From contig OX463822.1 of assembly GCA_949825045.1 (NCBI GenBank), positions 32,924,703 to 32,988,702 of the forward strand: a stretch of DNA of 64,000 nucleotides, read 5' to 3'. The notes beneath the pieces are model-generated. The model had not been told where the DNA came from. It did not search any database and worked only from the letters and a program-made list of their open reading frames with translations. The translations under genes were made by a program, and so were the position numbers. Each line of letters opens with the position of its first letter. Positions within the stretch are counted from its first letter, which is position 1. This DNA comes from Argyresthia goedartella. Lineage: Eukaryota > Arthropoda > Insecta > Lepidoptera > Argyresthiidae. This document shows positions 1 to 10,430 of the stretch, one piece after another.

Positions 1-236
1 ATTTCTCATCTCGTTTCGATACGAGTGACAGCTGCGGTTCCGTTTCCGCTAGTGATGTCCCGATTACTCGCGGTCGATCCGCGCAACAAAAAACCGGTGC
101 GTTCCAAAGCATAAATATTAAACAACATGCATATGCCAAATTTAATAGTATATTTTATTATTATTTATAGATTGAGTGCCCTGGAAATAATATGTTGGTT
201 GTAATCGCGGCAGGTCAATTTTTCGGCTTAATTAAT

Positions 237-345
237 TTAAGGCTTCGCTTCGCTCACCCCCTTCATATATATATATATATACCCTTCACCTAAGCTACTC
301 CAGTATTTTGCCCTGATATTTTCTGCAACTTTAGGTGATTATATT
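237..345 (-). repeat. Dispersed repeat family A (gcgaagcgaagcc motif)
   Basis: The reverse complement carries the same landmarks as two direct copies near 33 kb: 'gcagaaaatatcagggcaaa', then 'agcttaggtgaagggt', then a 'gtgagcgaagcgaagcc' end. An AT dinucleotide run (about 268-281) sits between landmarks. Family A has no coding potential that I can see; whether it is a SINE or MITE is not clear. Confidence 0.6.
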
Positions 346-584
346 TGTTGCCTTAATTAAAGAAATCAGTTTATTAAATCACATTAAAACAACCTGAATC
401 ACGAATGACTCTAAATAAATATTTTATTTATAAAAATCACTTTGCAACGATTTTTCTATAGTTATGCTATTATACAATATGGGCAGAATACTTCTGTCAA
501 CGATGAGCCATGTGAGGACACACCAACGAAGCTCTCAATAGCCGAAAAGTCACTGAGACCGAAAACTGTCAAAACCATGATCAT

Positions 585-906
585 ACACGTTCAGCGCCAG
601 TGTATCTTTAATGATACACCATAGGGTGTTTTGTCACAGGCCAGTGTATACCTCTAATTTTCTAGTATTTTTTTTAAGAAAAACCCCATATTTTTGTTAT
701 TTTTAAGATATTTACACCCTAAAAACACAGGCACATTCTCCAGGGCCAATGCTTTTGAAGGCGCTACTAAAATGTATGAAATGGTGTATATTGAGGGATA
801 CACCGGCCTCCGAAGTCGGGCAGTGTGGTGTATCATTAAGGATACACTGGCCTGTGACAAAGCACCCTATGGTGTATCATTAAAGATACACTGGCGCTGA
901 ACGTGT
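585..906. mobile_element. Foldback MITE-like element with 65-bp terminal inverted repeats
   Basis: The arms 585-649 and 842-906 are reverse complements over 65 bp with one mismatch; both begin 'acacgttcagcgccag'. Each arm contains its own small hairpin, because 'gtgtatc' and 'gatacac' face each other around 'tttaat'. The 192-bp centre has no gene. Structure fits a non-autonomous DNA transposon or foldback element. I could not define a convincing target-site duplication, so the superfamily is left open. The near-identity of the arms suggests a fairly young insertion. Confidence 0.8.
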
Positions 907-910
907 TAAA

Positions 911-1050
911 AGAGCATCCGTGGTCTAGTAGGAGGAGATGCGGGTTTGAATTCCGATCCAGATAGTATATTTGCTCTGTGATCGAGACTGTGACATCATG
1001 AGTTTGAGTGTCCATCAAACCTATTGCTGGTGGATAATGAAGCAGGTACA
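911..1050 (+). repeat. Degenerate tRNA-derived SINE (weak)
   Basis: A box A-like 'tggtctagtagg' (about 921-932) is followed at tRNA spacing by a box B-like 'gggtttgaattcc' (about 942-954). The head resembles that at 38826. It does not fold as a functional tRNA. Boundaries are approximate. Confidence 0.4.
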
Positions 1051-1054
1051 TATC

Positions 1055-1450
1055 AAATCATTGACCGAGCGAGCGAAGCGAGCCCTTTGGCTCCATTTCG
1101 ACAAGATAGGAGGCCGATTTTGCTTTCGTCTGTCTCTATGTCTTTATGTGTGTCTGTCAGTTCCGCTCTAGGGGCCACAGTTTTCAAGCGATCCTCACAA
1201 AACTTGGCACACGTATTTGTTGAATTAAAAGTTTTTCTTTGTCGAGAGCTTTTCTCAATTTTCTCCTTGGGGAGCTATGACGTCATTAATTTTTTGTATG
1301 TCTTTTTATTGTCTGAAGCCTATCGAGTGGTGTATCAAATTAAAGGGCTTCAAGAGCTGGTTCTAAAAATATACCACAACAATACCTTTCGGCCGCCTGT
1401 TTTCTAAAAATCCACGAAATATTTTCAAAACATACCAAGTTTGGACTCCT
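1055..1450 (+). repeat. Likely R-type interspersed repeat fragment
   Basis: The stretch has the look of the R-family repeats elsewhere here: a gcgagcgaagcgagc head, a 'gtctgtctctatg' run, and a 'cacaaaacttggcac' phrase. A 127-codon frame (1024-1407) overlaps it but shows no recognisable domain and is probably chance. Classification is by resemblance only. Confidence 0.35.
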
Positions 1451-2474
1451 CGAAGTAGGAGACGGATTAGTAAAGAGAATCTATACAGACCATGAGAGTG
1501 AGTGAAATAGACTATAACTATTTTCGTGAACAGTCAATAGATTGTTTTTTAAATCGCAAAATGTAGTTTACAAAGTTATTGGTGCGGCTACTTTACTACT
1601 TGATTTTGATTGAATCTAAATTTATAGGTATGTACCTATAAATTGGTTCACAGTCCCCCCTGTTAGCGAGGTCTACTGCCCACAGGGCCACTAGTATATA
1701 TGTAATAAAGATAATACGATTATATTAAATGAGTCTACTTTTGGATTACAAGTAAATACTTGCTAACTAAAACTAAATAACAAGAACAATATGATAACGA
1801 TAACTAACTATTTCTAGATATAGTTTTGCAACCTGTAACCTGTGTTTTCCATAGCCTTAGCAGCGCAGTATAGTGGTTTGATAAAAACTGGTTTTGTGTG
1901 AGCTTGCACGTTTGAGGTTCTAGGTCTAGGTATTAGACGAGGCCCTGTATCCCGCAGGATGTAGAGTTAAGATCATTGACTTTAAACTAGGTTCTACGAG
2001 ATAATATAATACTATACTAGATTCAACGTATAGTTACAAGCAGAACAAGTTACACAAACAATGGGAATTTCAGTACACCTTTAATTCCATGAAAAAGATT
2101 CGTAGTCCAATAAGAGTCAAATGCCTTCTTACGAGAAGTTTTATGTTTACTGGCGGAAGCCCCGACATTTTTTACAGTTTAATCCGCCGCTTCGACTAGT
2201 TCCCTATTTCACATTACGGTTAGTTTTATTTCAAGGCGTCTTTCTTTTAGACCCATCCCAGTAGCCCTTATTAATTAATGTAAATGAAATAGTTTACCTA
2301 CTACCTCAGTTGGTTGACCAAGCGTGAAAGTAGAGTTCTAGGAAATTTTCACACGACCTTTCGAAGGAATTTCATAAATTCGCACGTTCTAGTTGCCACC
2401 CCATCGTGAAAGCGGGGTGGTTATTGAGTATATTTGTTTTGTTGAGGGTGAGTCGGTAAGTCTGGGAACATTAT
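1451..2474. other. No gene seen
   Basis: AT-rich sequence with no supported coding or RNA gene. A small inverted repeat ('tttataggta' / 'tacctataaa', about 1620-1641) is present. I see nothing else that can be supported. Confidence 0.5.
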
Positions 2475-2675
2475 GACGACCTTTGTGGCTTTGCGGTTCT
2501 AAAGCTCTGCCTCCCACGCGAGTGGTCGCGTATTCGAATCCCGGCTGGGGAAAAAAAAACAGGTTTTGGATGTTTATATGTGTGGCGTCGCTGCCTCTGG
2601 CTCCCATGACACAGGGTATCCTGTGTGGAGCCATCAGAAGCAATGTATGTGCCTCTACATAAATATTATGTTATG
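2475..2675 (+). repeat. tRNA-derived SINE, family S1
   Basis: A tRNA-like head has box A around 'gtggctttgcggttc' and box B 'tattcgaatccc' (2531-2542). An A-run, then the S1 body phrases 'ggctcccatgacac', 'gggtatcctgtgtgg' and 'caatgtatgtgcct' follow. The same order recurs at 25698, 33897 and 43155 (plus) and 54262 and 58250 (minus), which makes the family call firm. It is transcribed by RNA polymerase III when active and moved by a LINE partner. Confidence 0.85.
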
Positions 2676-2981
2676 TTCTTCATACTAGCTGGCATATAAT
2701 AGTACCATGCTATCTGCCAAATCTGGCAATAGAGGTGATTCACATAATAGAGTATCATCTTCACCAAAATCCTGTCGCTTGCGATACAAACCCATCGCCA
2801 AACCGGTATCGCTGTACACAGTCACTATCGTAGGCTATCGCGGATCTTGGTACAAGGCCTACGAAATAACTGGTACTACGAGATTCTAGCCATGCCAGTT
2901 TCCGACAAGTTTGCTTGGTAAGCGACGGATACAGCAATACATCAATTACATTTTGCGATATTGTAGTAAAGGTCAGTGAAC

Positions 2982-3055
2982 GAGCTAATTATTATCTGAA
3001 AAATACCGTCCCAATAGAGGTATTGGGACGGTATTTTTCAGATAATAATTAGCTC
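2982..3055. repeat. Perfect 35-bp hairpin with a 4-nt loop
   Basis: The arms 2982-3016 and 3021-3055 are exact reverse complements, with loop 'gagg' between. The left arm starts 'gagctaattattatctgaa'. A transcript across it would form an uninterrupted 35-bp duplex. It could be a miRNA- or siRNA-type precursor, a tiny MITE, or a DNA palindrome made by repair. Perfect pairing is unusual for a conserved animal miRNA, which normally has mismatches. Confidence 0.9.
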
Positions 3056-3594
3056 TAACTACACTTTTACTAGTTTATCTTCTTAGATAAAAATAAGCGA
3101 AATAACTAAAGAACAAAATATTGCATAGGTGTCTCAGTGATTTTATGATCTTTTTTTGTCTAAGACCACTTGAACAACTGTCTGATCGTTAACTTATAGG
3201 TTATTCCCATGTCAACCCGTATGAGAATAGACTTCCATGGTCTACCATGGAGTGTAGTAATGAGAAACAGTTGTATGGGAATGTAAGTAAAAGTATTAAG
3301 TGTAAAATAATAACAAATTCCAAAACTACAAATTGCCGCCCAGAAATAATTTCTACAAACATACTTAATTACAAGTCCAAGGGTATAAAAGGTTAAATCC
3401 ACCCCTTTTCTCGTTAAGTTGATACCATTTATGTGTGTAAAGGTCAACCCTTATATTTGCGAAGTTTATTCTTAAATGTTGGTTGATGATAGCAAGAAGT
3501 TAATTGTCGCCCTATAGTTAATGAATGGTCGTGCTAAATATGTCAATAGTCAAAAACATTTGAAGGGTAAGGTATTGTTTACTAAAGCCTAATA
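3056..3594. other. No gene seen
   Basis: AT-rich sequence. A 95-codon minus-strand frame (3160-3447) has hydrophobic stretches but no recognised family and no supporting signals, so it is not called. Confidence 0.5.
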
Positions 3595-3840
3595 ATACCT
3601 TGGACACTATTTACACACATTGATCTAGCCCCAAACTAGGATTCCCTGTATCTTGGGGACTAGACAACGATACACATACTTATATGGATAAATATTATAC
3701 TTATTTAGGGAGATAAACAACCATGACTAGGGTACAAACATCCATTCTCATCAAACATACATTTGCCCCCACCGGGACTCGAACCCGGGACCCTTGGCTT
3801 TGTAGGCAGGGTCACTGCCGACTCGGCCATTCGGGTCGTC
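3595..3840 (-). repeat. tRNA-derived SINE, family S2
   Basis: Reading the minus strand, a tRNA-like head (from about 3840) has box A 'ggccgagtcggcagtg' and box B 'gggttcgagtcccgg'. The body carries 'gtacccta', 'atatttatccatataagtat', 'gtgtatcgttg', 'caaggtatta'. A second copy with the same order and strand lies at 57594-57817. It does not close a proper anticodon arm, so it is a SINE and not a tRNA gene. Confidence 0.85.
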
Positions 3841-5304
3841 CCATATCACACAACAACTATGTCATTTGTTGAGTTAATTTTTCAGTTCTTAGTTTTCTGC
3901 TTGGGAGATATGAGCTAAGCGTGATTGTAGATGTTATAATTCTTCTCGTCCTTCAGCATAAGCTGCCATTTTAAGTATATTATAGGCTGCCTCTCTCTAC
4001 TTACCTACATCCCTAAATAATACATATCTTGGCACCCAATAGCTTAATATTTCCTCCAACCATTCGTCATCTAAGCTTCCAACATCATCCCATATTTCGC
4101 TCGCCGCCGCTTACATCACCTAATACAGCCTAAGCCGCGTATCTGCAATGTCTTGACCAATGTCAATGAATCCCACTTACTTTATCGCTAACCCGCAAGT
4201 CCCTAACTCGCATACCAAACCAACCCTACGTTAACTCACGCTATGCTTACGGAGAACAATTTCAAAACCATAAAATGTAAGGTTTCGTGTAACAACTGCC
4301 TTCAAAGAGAATGGAAAGTCCACAAAACCTCTTTTGGTTTACGCGCGCGTTTAAGTTTGATCCAGAGGAGGTTTCATAATGGAGTTAGGATGGAAACCAG
4401 TCTGGGTTCAATGTGTCCGGGTTATGGTATGGCGTGGAATGCTCATGCAGTTGGGAACCGGTTTCTAATCGTTGCATTTCGCTGCGATCGACTGCTGGTC
4501 GGATGGAGACGGGATCTGAGAAAAAAGTTAGCGCGGTCTGGTTTTGGTGTTAGATGCTGGGAGAGCGAAGTTGTTGAGCTTAGGCAGTGCTAGGATGTTG
4601 ATTTAAGTTGCTGTAAGTAATCGAGTTTCTTTAATGTTATAACACCGTTGCAAAACTATGACGTGTTGCCTAGAGTGCTAAATTAAAGTATGGTAATAAA
4701 TACGGTGTAGTTCGATTTTGTTGTCTTACGATATATATAACTCCAAATACTGTGGTATTAAGAAGGGTGTGTACACCCCTAGGAAATGTATAGTACTACA
4801 TTACCCTCCTTCTAGCGGTGTCAAGTAAAAAATAAGTTCTCACTCCTTCTAGTGCTTCTCAAGTATACCTATATATACTTATTAATCTTCCTTTAATGGT
4901 ATAGTTATTTAATTTGAAGACAGTGAGAATGTTGGCAAATCCCACAGAATAAAAAAAAGGTTTTGCGATATCCATGCTTGGACACAGATGGCTGGTCACT
5001 TGCCTGCTTATTTAATAAACTTAAGTTAATCAGGCTACAGTGCTTCTACGGTAATTTTATCGGCATTTTGTCATTTTCACCACTGGGCTGCATGTTGCAC
5101 TGAAATTGCCGACTTTACCAAAACTGCGTGAAAACTCGGAAAACTGCTTTTTCACAGAGATGAAACCTAGCTTATCGATCCATCGATTGTTTCCTCCGAA
5201 AATCCCTAAACTGCTTATTTCAAGAGATAGAGCCGTTTTGAGATATCCATTCGATATACTTTATTGCATAAAAACAGGGAGAATCCAAAAAATATAAAGG
5301 AAAA
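3841..5304. other. No gene seen
   Basis: No supported gene. A 116-codon plus frame (4243-4593) starts after an ordinary AUG context and shows no recognisable domain; a chance frame is the simpler reading. No repeats shared with the rest of the window were identified. Confidence 0.45.
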
Positions 5305-5700
5305 ACGTGTACAAAGGCGAGCTTATCTCTAACAAGAGAGTTCTCTCTGCAAACCTAGAATGAAGAAGAAAAAAGAAACTACAGGTAGACCTATGTGCAC
5401 AACATTAAATACGTTTATAAAAATAATAAACTACTTACCCATATCTACATAATACTAAAATTAATGCTATATATATAATGTAACATATACATAAATAGAT
5501 ACAAATACATACTAACACTAAGCATGGAAGAGTGTTCTTTAAAAATGTATGTTGACGGACTGTCCCTGATGGTGCTGGGGAGTTTGTTCCAGAGACTGAT
5601 AACTCGTAGTCTGAATCCATTTTCAAAATAGGCGGCGTTATGTTGCGGAGATAGAATTAGTGGCCGAGTGTGAGATCTCCGTGGCCCATACGAAGACAGA
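5305..5700 (-). pseudogene. LINE D: 3' end of a CR1/L2-like non-LTR element, decayed
   Basis: The minus strand encodes broken pieces of the same C-terminus as at 15214-15535: a region like 'FRLR..LWNKLPSTIRDSP' is recognisable across frames at about 5530-5630. Its downstream tail includes 'gagataagctcgcctttgta' (reverse complement at about 5309-5330), the 3' UTR phrase shared with 15700-15860, 39140 and 56105. Frames are interrupted and the copy is heavily truncated. Confidence 0.65.
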
Positions 5701-6276
5701 ATCCATTATAAATGAGATTTATACTTACAATTGTTTCATTTCATGTATAAATAAATATTTTCATTTTCATTTTCATTTCTTTCTTTCAGGGCCTCCTTGG
5801 CGGGTCACGTTCAAACGTGACGTCTAAAACAGCATCCAATTTCGATTTCTTTCGCACTCTTCGATTTACTGCACACTACCAAAGCGTTGCACTTTCGCCC
5901 AAATTGGCGGCCATTTCACTTCAAGGGCAGCGGGTGTAATAACCTGTGACCACTGACCACAACTTTACGATTTAATTTCAACCCTAAACATGAAGAAAGT
6001 GAGATTAAATTGGTTTGATGTTGTGTGCCTTTATTGCAAGTAGTTATGCTCCCGATTTTGTGATATCTGTATTTAGTGGTTTGGTTGCGACCATAAAAGA
6101 AAGGTTATTAAGGTTTCGTGATTATTTTTGGCAGTTCTGTCTTCTGTCTTCTTGAGATGACTTGAAGGATGTTAACAGAATAGAGAGTGTGTAGTTAAAG
6201 CGGTGCCTCCGTTCAAAAGACGCGTGTGAATATTATTGGAAGTGCTTAGAACTAGATTTTCAAGGAGACATACGTG
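5701..6276. other. No gene seen
   Basis: A pyrimidine run ending 'ttctttctttcag' at about 5790 resembles a splice acceptor, but no convincing exon follows. No supported feature up to the mariner end. Confidence 0.4.
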
Positions 6277-6299
6277 GGGCGCACTAAAAGTTTCCTGAA

Positions 6300-6849
6300 T
6301 GAATAAGAAAAAATCTATTAAAGGTCAAAAGTAAATGTATTGTTTCTCAAAACTCTGCTTTTGCGTAAATGCACTTCTTCATACGATAAAACTACTTTTG
6401 AAAATATTTGTGCCACTCCTCCGTCATGATATTATAAACGTGTTTTTCATAATCTTCGATGGCCTCTTCTGGTGATGAAAATCGTTATCCGCGTATTGTA
6501 TCCTAATTTTTGGGAACAGAAAAAAGGCCAGATCGAGTAGTATGCAGGATGTTCATAAGTTCTACGTTTTTCAAGTCTAGCGATGTCGTGGTGCAAGATA
6601 ATTTCGGGCAAACAAATGGTCGTGTACCAGTCACCATTCTCGGTACGACGATTATCTAAAGCTGTTGCTTTGTGTGTCCACGTGTCCAGTTTTATTAAAA
6701 AAAGAAGCAATCATCCGTTTAGATGCACTTTTCACGCGCGCCGCTTTGTTGGTTTCGGCTCATCTTGAAAGACCCATACTCTCGATTGCTGCTTAGTTTT
6801 GGGATGGTAGCAAGAAATCCATGTTTCGTCACGACACTTTGTCCCACAC
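6300..6849 (-). pseudogene. mariner transposase, C-terminal part (broken)
   Basis: Mariner transposases cut and paste DNA with a DD34D triad. Here the minus strand shows 'DETWI' (near 6830), 'WVFQDEP' further on, then 'NGDWYTTICLP', 'IILHHD' carrying a catalytic Asp, and 'HPAYYSIWPFF', the expected 'HPPYSPDLAP' region with its third Asp substituted. The reading frame shifts several times, with the last part ('FHHQKRPSKI') in another frame. It cannot make a working enzyme. Continues from the N-terminal part at 9822-10240, on the other side of the insertion. Confidence 0.8.
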
Positions 6850-6853
6850 ATTT

Positions 6854-7970
6854 TGTCACGTTACGAAGGGTTGGTGTGAATAACCCCTGTAACGAAAGCC
6901 TAATGAAGATAAGAACCTTAAGAAAATGAGGGACAGAATTTGAGAAATGAGTCCGATTTATTTTTACATAAGTTTTCTAGATTGTTTAATTTACCTACCT
7001 AACCGATTATATACAAGACTCGCTAGTCGCTACTGAACCCTGGATGTCCTGGTGTTGTTGTTATGCAGAGCCGGTAGCTGGTAGTTGGTGTAACGGAGAC
7101 GGTGTGGACAGCATTCGTGGTGTTCAAGGCCGTATAACGGTGTTTGAAATTAAATGAAAAATTTATTTATTTATTTTATATTTGTTTATGGCTGTGTAGC
7201 GGTGATCAGGCCTGTGTAGCAGTAGTCATGCCTGTGTAGCGGTGGTCAGGTCCATGTAGCGGTGGTCAGGACTCAACGTACGGGACCACTGACTCTTTGA
7301 TATTGTCTTCTTTGGAGGACGCACAACCTTCACTTTTTAGACGGAAAATAAGTTCTTCTTTCTTCACCGTTACCCGGGCCAGTTGGGCCCGTGTATCTAG
7401 CCACTTAGTTCTTCTTACTTCCGATTTGAAGACGAAATACCACATTCTTGGATCTTATAGCGTAAAGAAGAACTGTTTTTCCTTCCAATCTTCCAAACTT
7501 TAACCCTTTTCTGGTTAGCGGGAAATATATTCCAATCAAATATTCAACTTTATGTCTCGTTGCTAAAGTCTAAAAGCAATGAAATTTTTTGTATGACCGG
7601 AAATAGGTTAAACATGTTTTTTTGATTTTGAATTTGACGTTATTTCATCCAAGGGGCCAGTGAGAGCATAGATAAAGACTATATGAAGCGTAAGAAAAAC
7701 ATAGATCAAATAGCAAGTTGTCAAAAACTAATGCTGTAAAAGATGTAAATTACATTTACAATTATCATAGTTATTCCTACGAAGAAAGCTGGAAATATCT
7801 ATAACATGAGTCGTTCACAAGGCTGGACTATTTATCAGACGACATTACTTGAGTGCAAGGTTCAGGTCCTATAAAACAAAAGATGATATCACACCAATTT
7901 TCAAACCCTGTCTGTATTTGGTGAGTCATTTTAGGGTACATACAGCGGTTAGTGTAGCAAAAATCCTACA
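6854..7970. repeat. Left long terminal-type direct repeat (1.1 kb)
   Basis: Alignable along its length with 8915-9817, for example 'gcctaatgaagataaga', 'gatattgtcttc', 'ggggccagtgagagc', 'ttcaaaccctgtctg'. It is about 210 bp longer than the right copy, partly from extra units of a 'gtgtagcggtggtcagg' motif (7195-7270) and an AT-rich patch. Starts TG and ends CA. Confidence 0.7.
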
Positions 7971-8914
7971 TTACCCGAAATATCACGAAAAAAAATATTT
8001 TTTTTTTGTTATTTACATAGAATATGGCCTGATGTTCTCGGTATAATTGCTTATAAGTGACTATCTCTTCACATACATACGATCTAACAAAAATCTTCTT
8101 TTATACATCACGCAGCCAGTGCTTGGGGTAGAGTTCACATTCTATGACAAAAACTCCAGGGATTGCACTATTGAGTCACACTCTTCTGACGTAGGCATTC
8201 CAAGAGTCGTCACTCACTCGGTTTCATACAACCAGACTATTTACAGTAACAGAGTCATTTTTTTGTGGAATAGTCCACAACTCTGTAAGTAAACACAAAT
8301 ATGTTTATTAGAGGCGCCTAGGTAATTCCTTTACGTGAAGGAGTACTAGAAGCAAAAACTAGATAGTTTTCTAGTAATTTCTCTTAATTAAGAGACTAGA
8401 TCTGTAGTTGGTTAGTTAGGTCTAACTACAAGAAATCAAGTTCAATGAAATTAAAATGGCTAAAAAGCCTATTTAAATTAAAGAACCATTGATATTTTAA
8501 TTTTATGTAAAGAAGGAAAGATAGTTAGTTAAGAAAAATATACAAAAGTTAAATTTTAAAATTTGAGGTTTAAGAGGGAATCGGCAGGAGTTTCCAAACG
8601 GATTCATATTCGAGTTCTGCCTTGTTGGTATGAACCATTGCACTGAAGTAAGTTATCAACCTACCTATGAAGTAATAAAAACCGATGCGGTAATACCTAC
8701 CTAAGTATTAATCAAGAAAGTGAACCTAGGTAGAGAGAGTTAGCCAAAGAGATTAGATTTAGTCACTAGTGAGAGTTAGTTTTAGAATATAGAGAATAGA
8801 AAAACTTGTGTAAAATAAAAACCCGTTGGGTGCCAATTTTCAAACCCTGTCTGTATTTGGTGAGTCATTTTAGGGAACAGCGGTTAGTGTAGCGAAAACC
8901 CTACATTACCAAAA
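7971..8914. other. Internal region between the direct repeats
   Basis: About 0.94 kb, AT-rich. A frame from 8047 to 8292 (81 codons) has no recognised domain. No primer-binding site or polypurine tract could be assigned. The final ~75 bp (8832-8905) repeats the 3' end of the flanking direct repeat. Confidence 0.5.
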
Positions 8915-9817
8915 TGTCACATTACGAAGGGTTGGTGTGAATTACCCCCCCCCCCCCCCCCCCCCCCCACGGAAGCCTAATGAAGATAAGAGCGTCAAGA
9001 AAATGAAAGAGAGAAATTGAGAAATTATTCCGATTTATTTTTGCACAAGTTTTATAGATTTTTTAATTTACCTACGTACCTAGCGACTGACCCTGAGTGT
9101 TGTTGTTATGCAAAGCTGGTAGCCGTTAGTCAGAACGGAGACGATGTGGACAGCGTTCGTGGTGTTCAAGGCTGTATAACGGTGTTTATGGCTATGTAGC
9201 GGTGATCAGGTCCGTGTAGCGGTGGTCAGGACTCAACGTATGTGACCACTGATTCTTTGATATTGTCTTCCTTGGGGGACGCACAACCTTTACTTTTTAG
9301 ACGGAGAATTACTTCTTCTTTCTTCAACGCTACACCCGCTAGGCCCGGGTATCTAGCCACTTAGTTCTTCTCACTTCAGAGATTTGTAGACGAAAGACCA
9401 CATTCTTGGTTCTTGCAGCGTAAAGAAAACTGTTTTTCCTTCCAATGTTCCAAACTTTAAACATGTTTTTTGATTTTGAATTTGACGTTATTTCACTCAA
9501 GGGGCCAGTGAGAGCCATGGATAAAGACTATATGAAGCGAATGAAAAAACATAGATGTAATAGCATGTTGTCAAAAACGAATGCTGCCAAAGATGTAAAC
9601 AATAACTACTTTCATTGTTATTCCTACGAAGAAAGCTGGAAATCAAGTCCATTACATGAGTCATTCACAAGGCTGGGCTATTTATCAGATGACATTACTT
9701 GAGTAGAAGGTTCAGGTCCTATAAAACGAGAAGAGGATATCACACCAATTTTCAAACCCTGTCTGTATTTGGTAAGTAATTTTAGAGTACAGCGGTTAGT
9801 GTAACGAAAACCATACA
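8915..9817. repeat. Right long terminal-type direct repeat (0.9 kb) with a C24 run
   Basis: Partner of 6854-7970. Contains an uninterrupted run of 24 C (8945-8968) where the left copy has only four. An 85-codon plus frame (9445-9702) lies inside but is broken in the left copy, so it is unlikely to be a conserved gene. Confidence 0.7.
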
Positions 9818-9821
9818 ATTT

Positions 9822-10240
9822 GACGCCACTTTGTTGAATCTAGTAAGCATGGCATTGCACCAAGTGATGCGGTCCGTTTTTTGAGCCTCGTTCAAATTGT
9901 GTGGGATTTACCGCGATTTAGCTTTCTAACACCAAAATGTTTGTGTAGGATTGATTGCTTTTGACTCATGCCTATGTCTAAGGATGCCCGAATCTCATCG
10001 TAGGTCACATGCCTGCCTGTTTCGATCATACGGCGCCTTGCAGCGATTTTTTTGTTGTTCACCGCGTTAAACGGGCGACCATCGCGAGATTCTTCACTGA
10101 GATTGACACGGCCGCACTTGAATTCTGCAAACCAGCTATAAATAGTCATCTTACATGGTGCTTCATCGCCATAAGAGCCGAGTGAGGCTCTGCTGAGCTG
10201 TCGAATTACACTTAAAATCGTATAAAATCATACTTCAAAA
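9822..10240 (-). pseudogene. mariner transposase, N-terminal part (truncated by insertion)
   Basis: An open stretch (10149-9892) encodes the helix-turn-helix half of a mariner transposase: 'TIYSWFAEFKCGR', then 'DGRPFNAV', 'RHVTYDEI', and 'SILHKHFGVRKL'. Upstream the frame extends through 'SYGDEAPCKM' without an identifiable proper start, as the true N-terminus is degraded. The frame ends near 'MLTRFN' (about 9850) at the LTR-like insertion; the catalytic half resumes at 6849. DNA binding would be its role in a working element. Confidence 0.85.
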
Positions 10241-10430
10241 ATGTTCCCGAGTTAAATCCATGTGAATTAAGACACGCCGCAATTTTTTAAATGGCGCCAC
10301 AATGTAAAAGCAGACAGTTAGATGAAAAAAACTGCATTCTACAGCCAAAGAGCTTCATTTGCAAATGTTTTAATTACATTTTAAATATTGTTTATGCAAG
10401 TGGCCAGTTCCGGAAACTTTTAGTGTGACC

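Larger units (their letters stand above)
6854..9817. mobile_element. LTR-like insertion inside mariner, 4-bp target duplication
   Basis: A long direct repeat brackets this segment: 6854-7970 and 8915-9817 begin 'TGTCAC.TTACGAAGGGTTGG' and end '...CTACA' or '...ATACA'. Immediately outside are identical 'attt' words (6850-6853 and 9818-9821), matching a 4-bp target duplication as made by Ty3/gypsy-type integrases. The internal part is only about 0.9 kb and encodes no recognisable gag or pol, so if it is an LTR element it is non-autonomous (TRIM-like). An extra copy of the repeat's 3' end (about 8832-8905) sits just before the second repeat, which suggests recombination or a tandem arrangement. 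Strand is unresolved. Confidence 0.65.
6277..10430 (-). mobile_element. mariner element interrupted by a 3-kb insertion
   Basis: Inverted termini are visible: left 'actaaaagtttcctgaa' after 6281 and right 'ttccggaaacttttagt' before 10424. The right end is followed by TA (10431-10432); the left has TG where TA would be expected. Transposase fragments lie on the minus strand on both sides of an inserted segment (6854-9817). Removing that segment leaves about 1.19 kb, close to the usual mariner length of about 1.3 kb, so this is one old mariner plus one later insertion. Confidence 0.85.

Noticed and set aside
3760..3840. tRNA-like sequence with box A and box B on the minus strand
   Set aside because: Continues into a body repeated at 57594-57817 and lacks proper stem pairing; called SINE S2.
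4243..4593. 116-codon plus-strand frame as a gene
   Set aside because: No domain, no supporting splice or promoter signals, composition like its surroundings.
5778..5792. Splice acceptor followed by an exon
   Set aside because: The pyrimidine tract and 'cag' are fine, but no open frame with recognisable content or donor site follows.
7195..7270. CRISPR-like short repeats ('gtgtagcggtggtcagg')
   Set aside because: Head-to-tail tandem units without unique spacers, in an animal genome.
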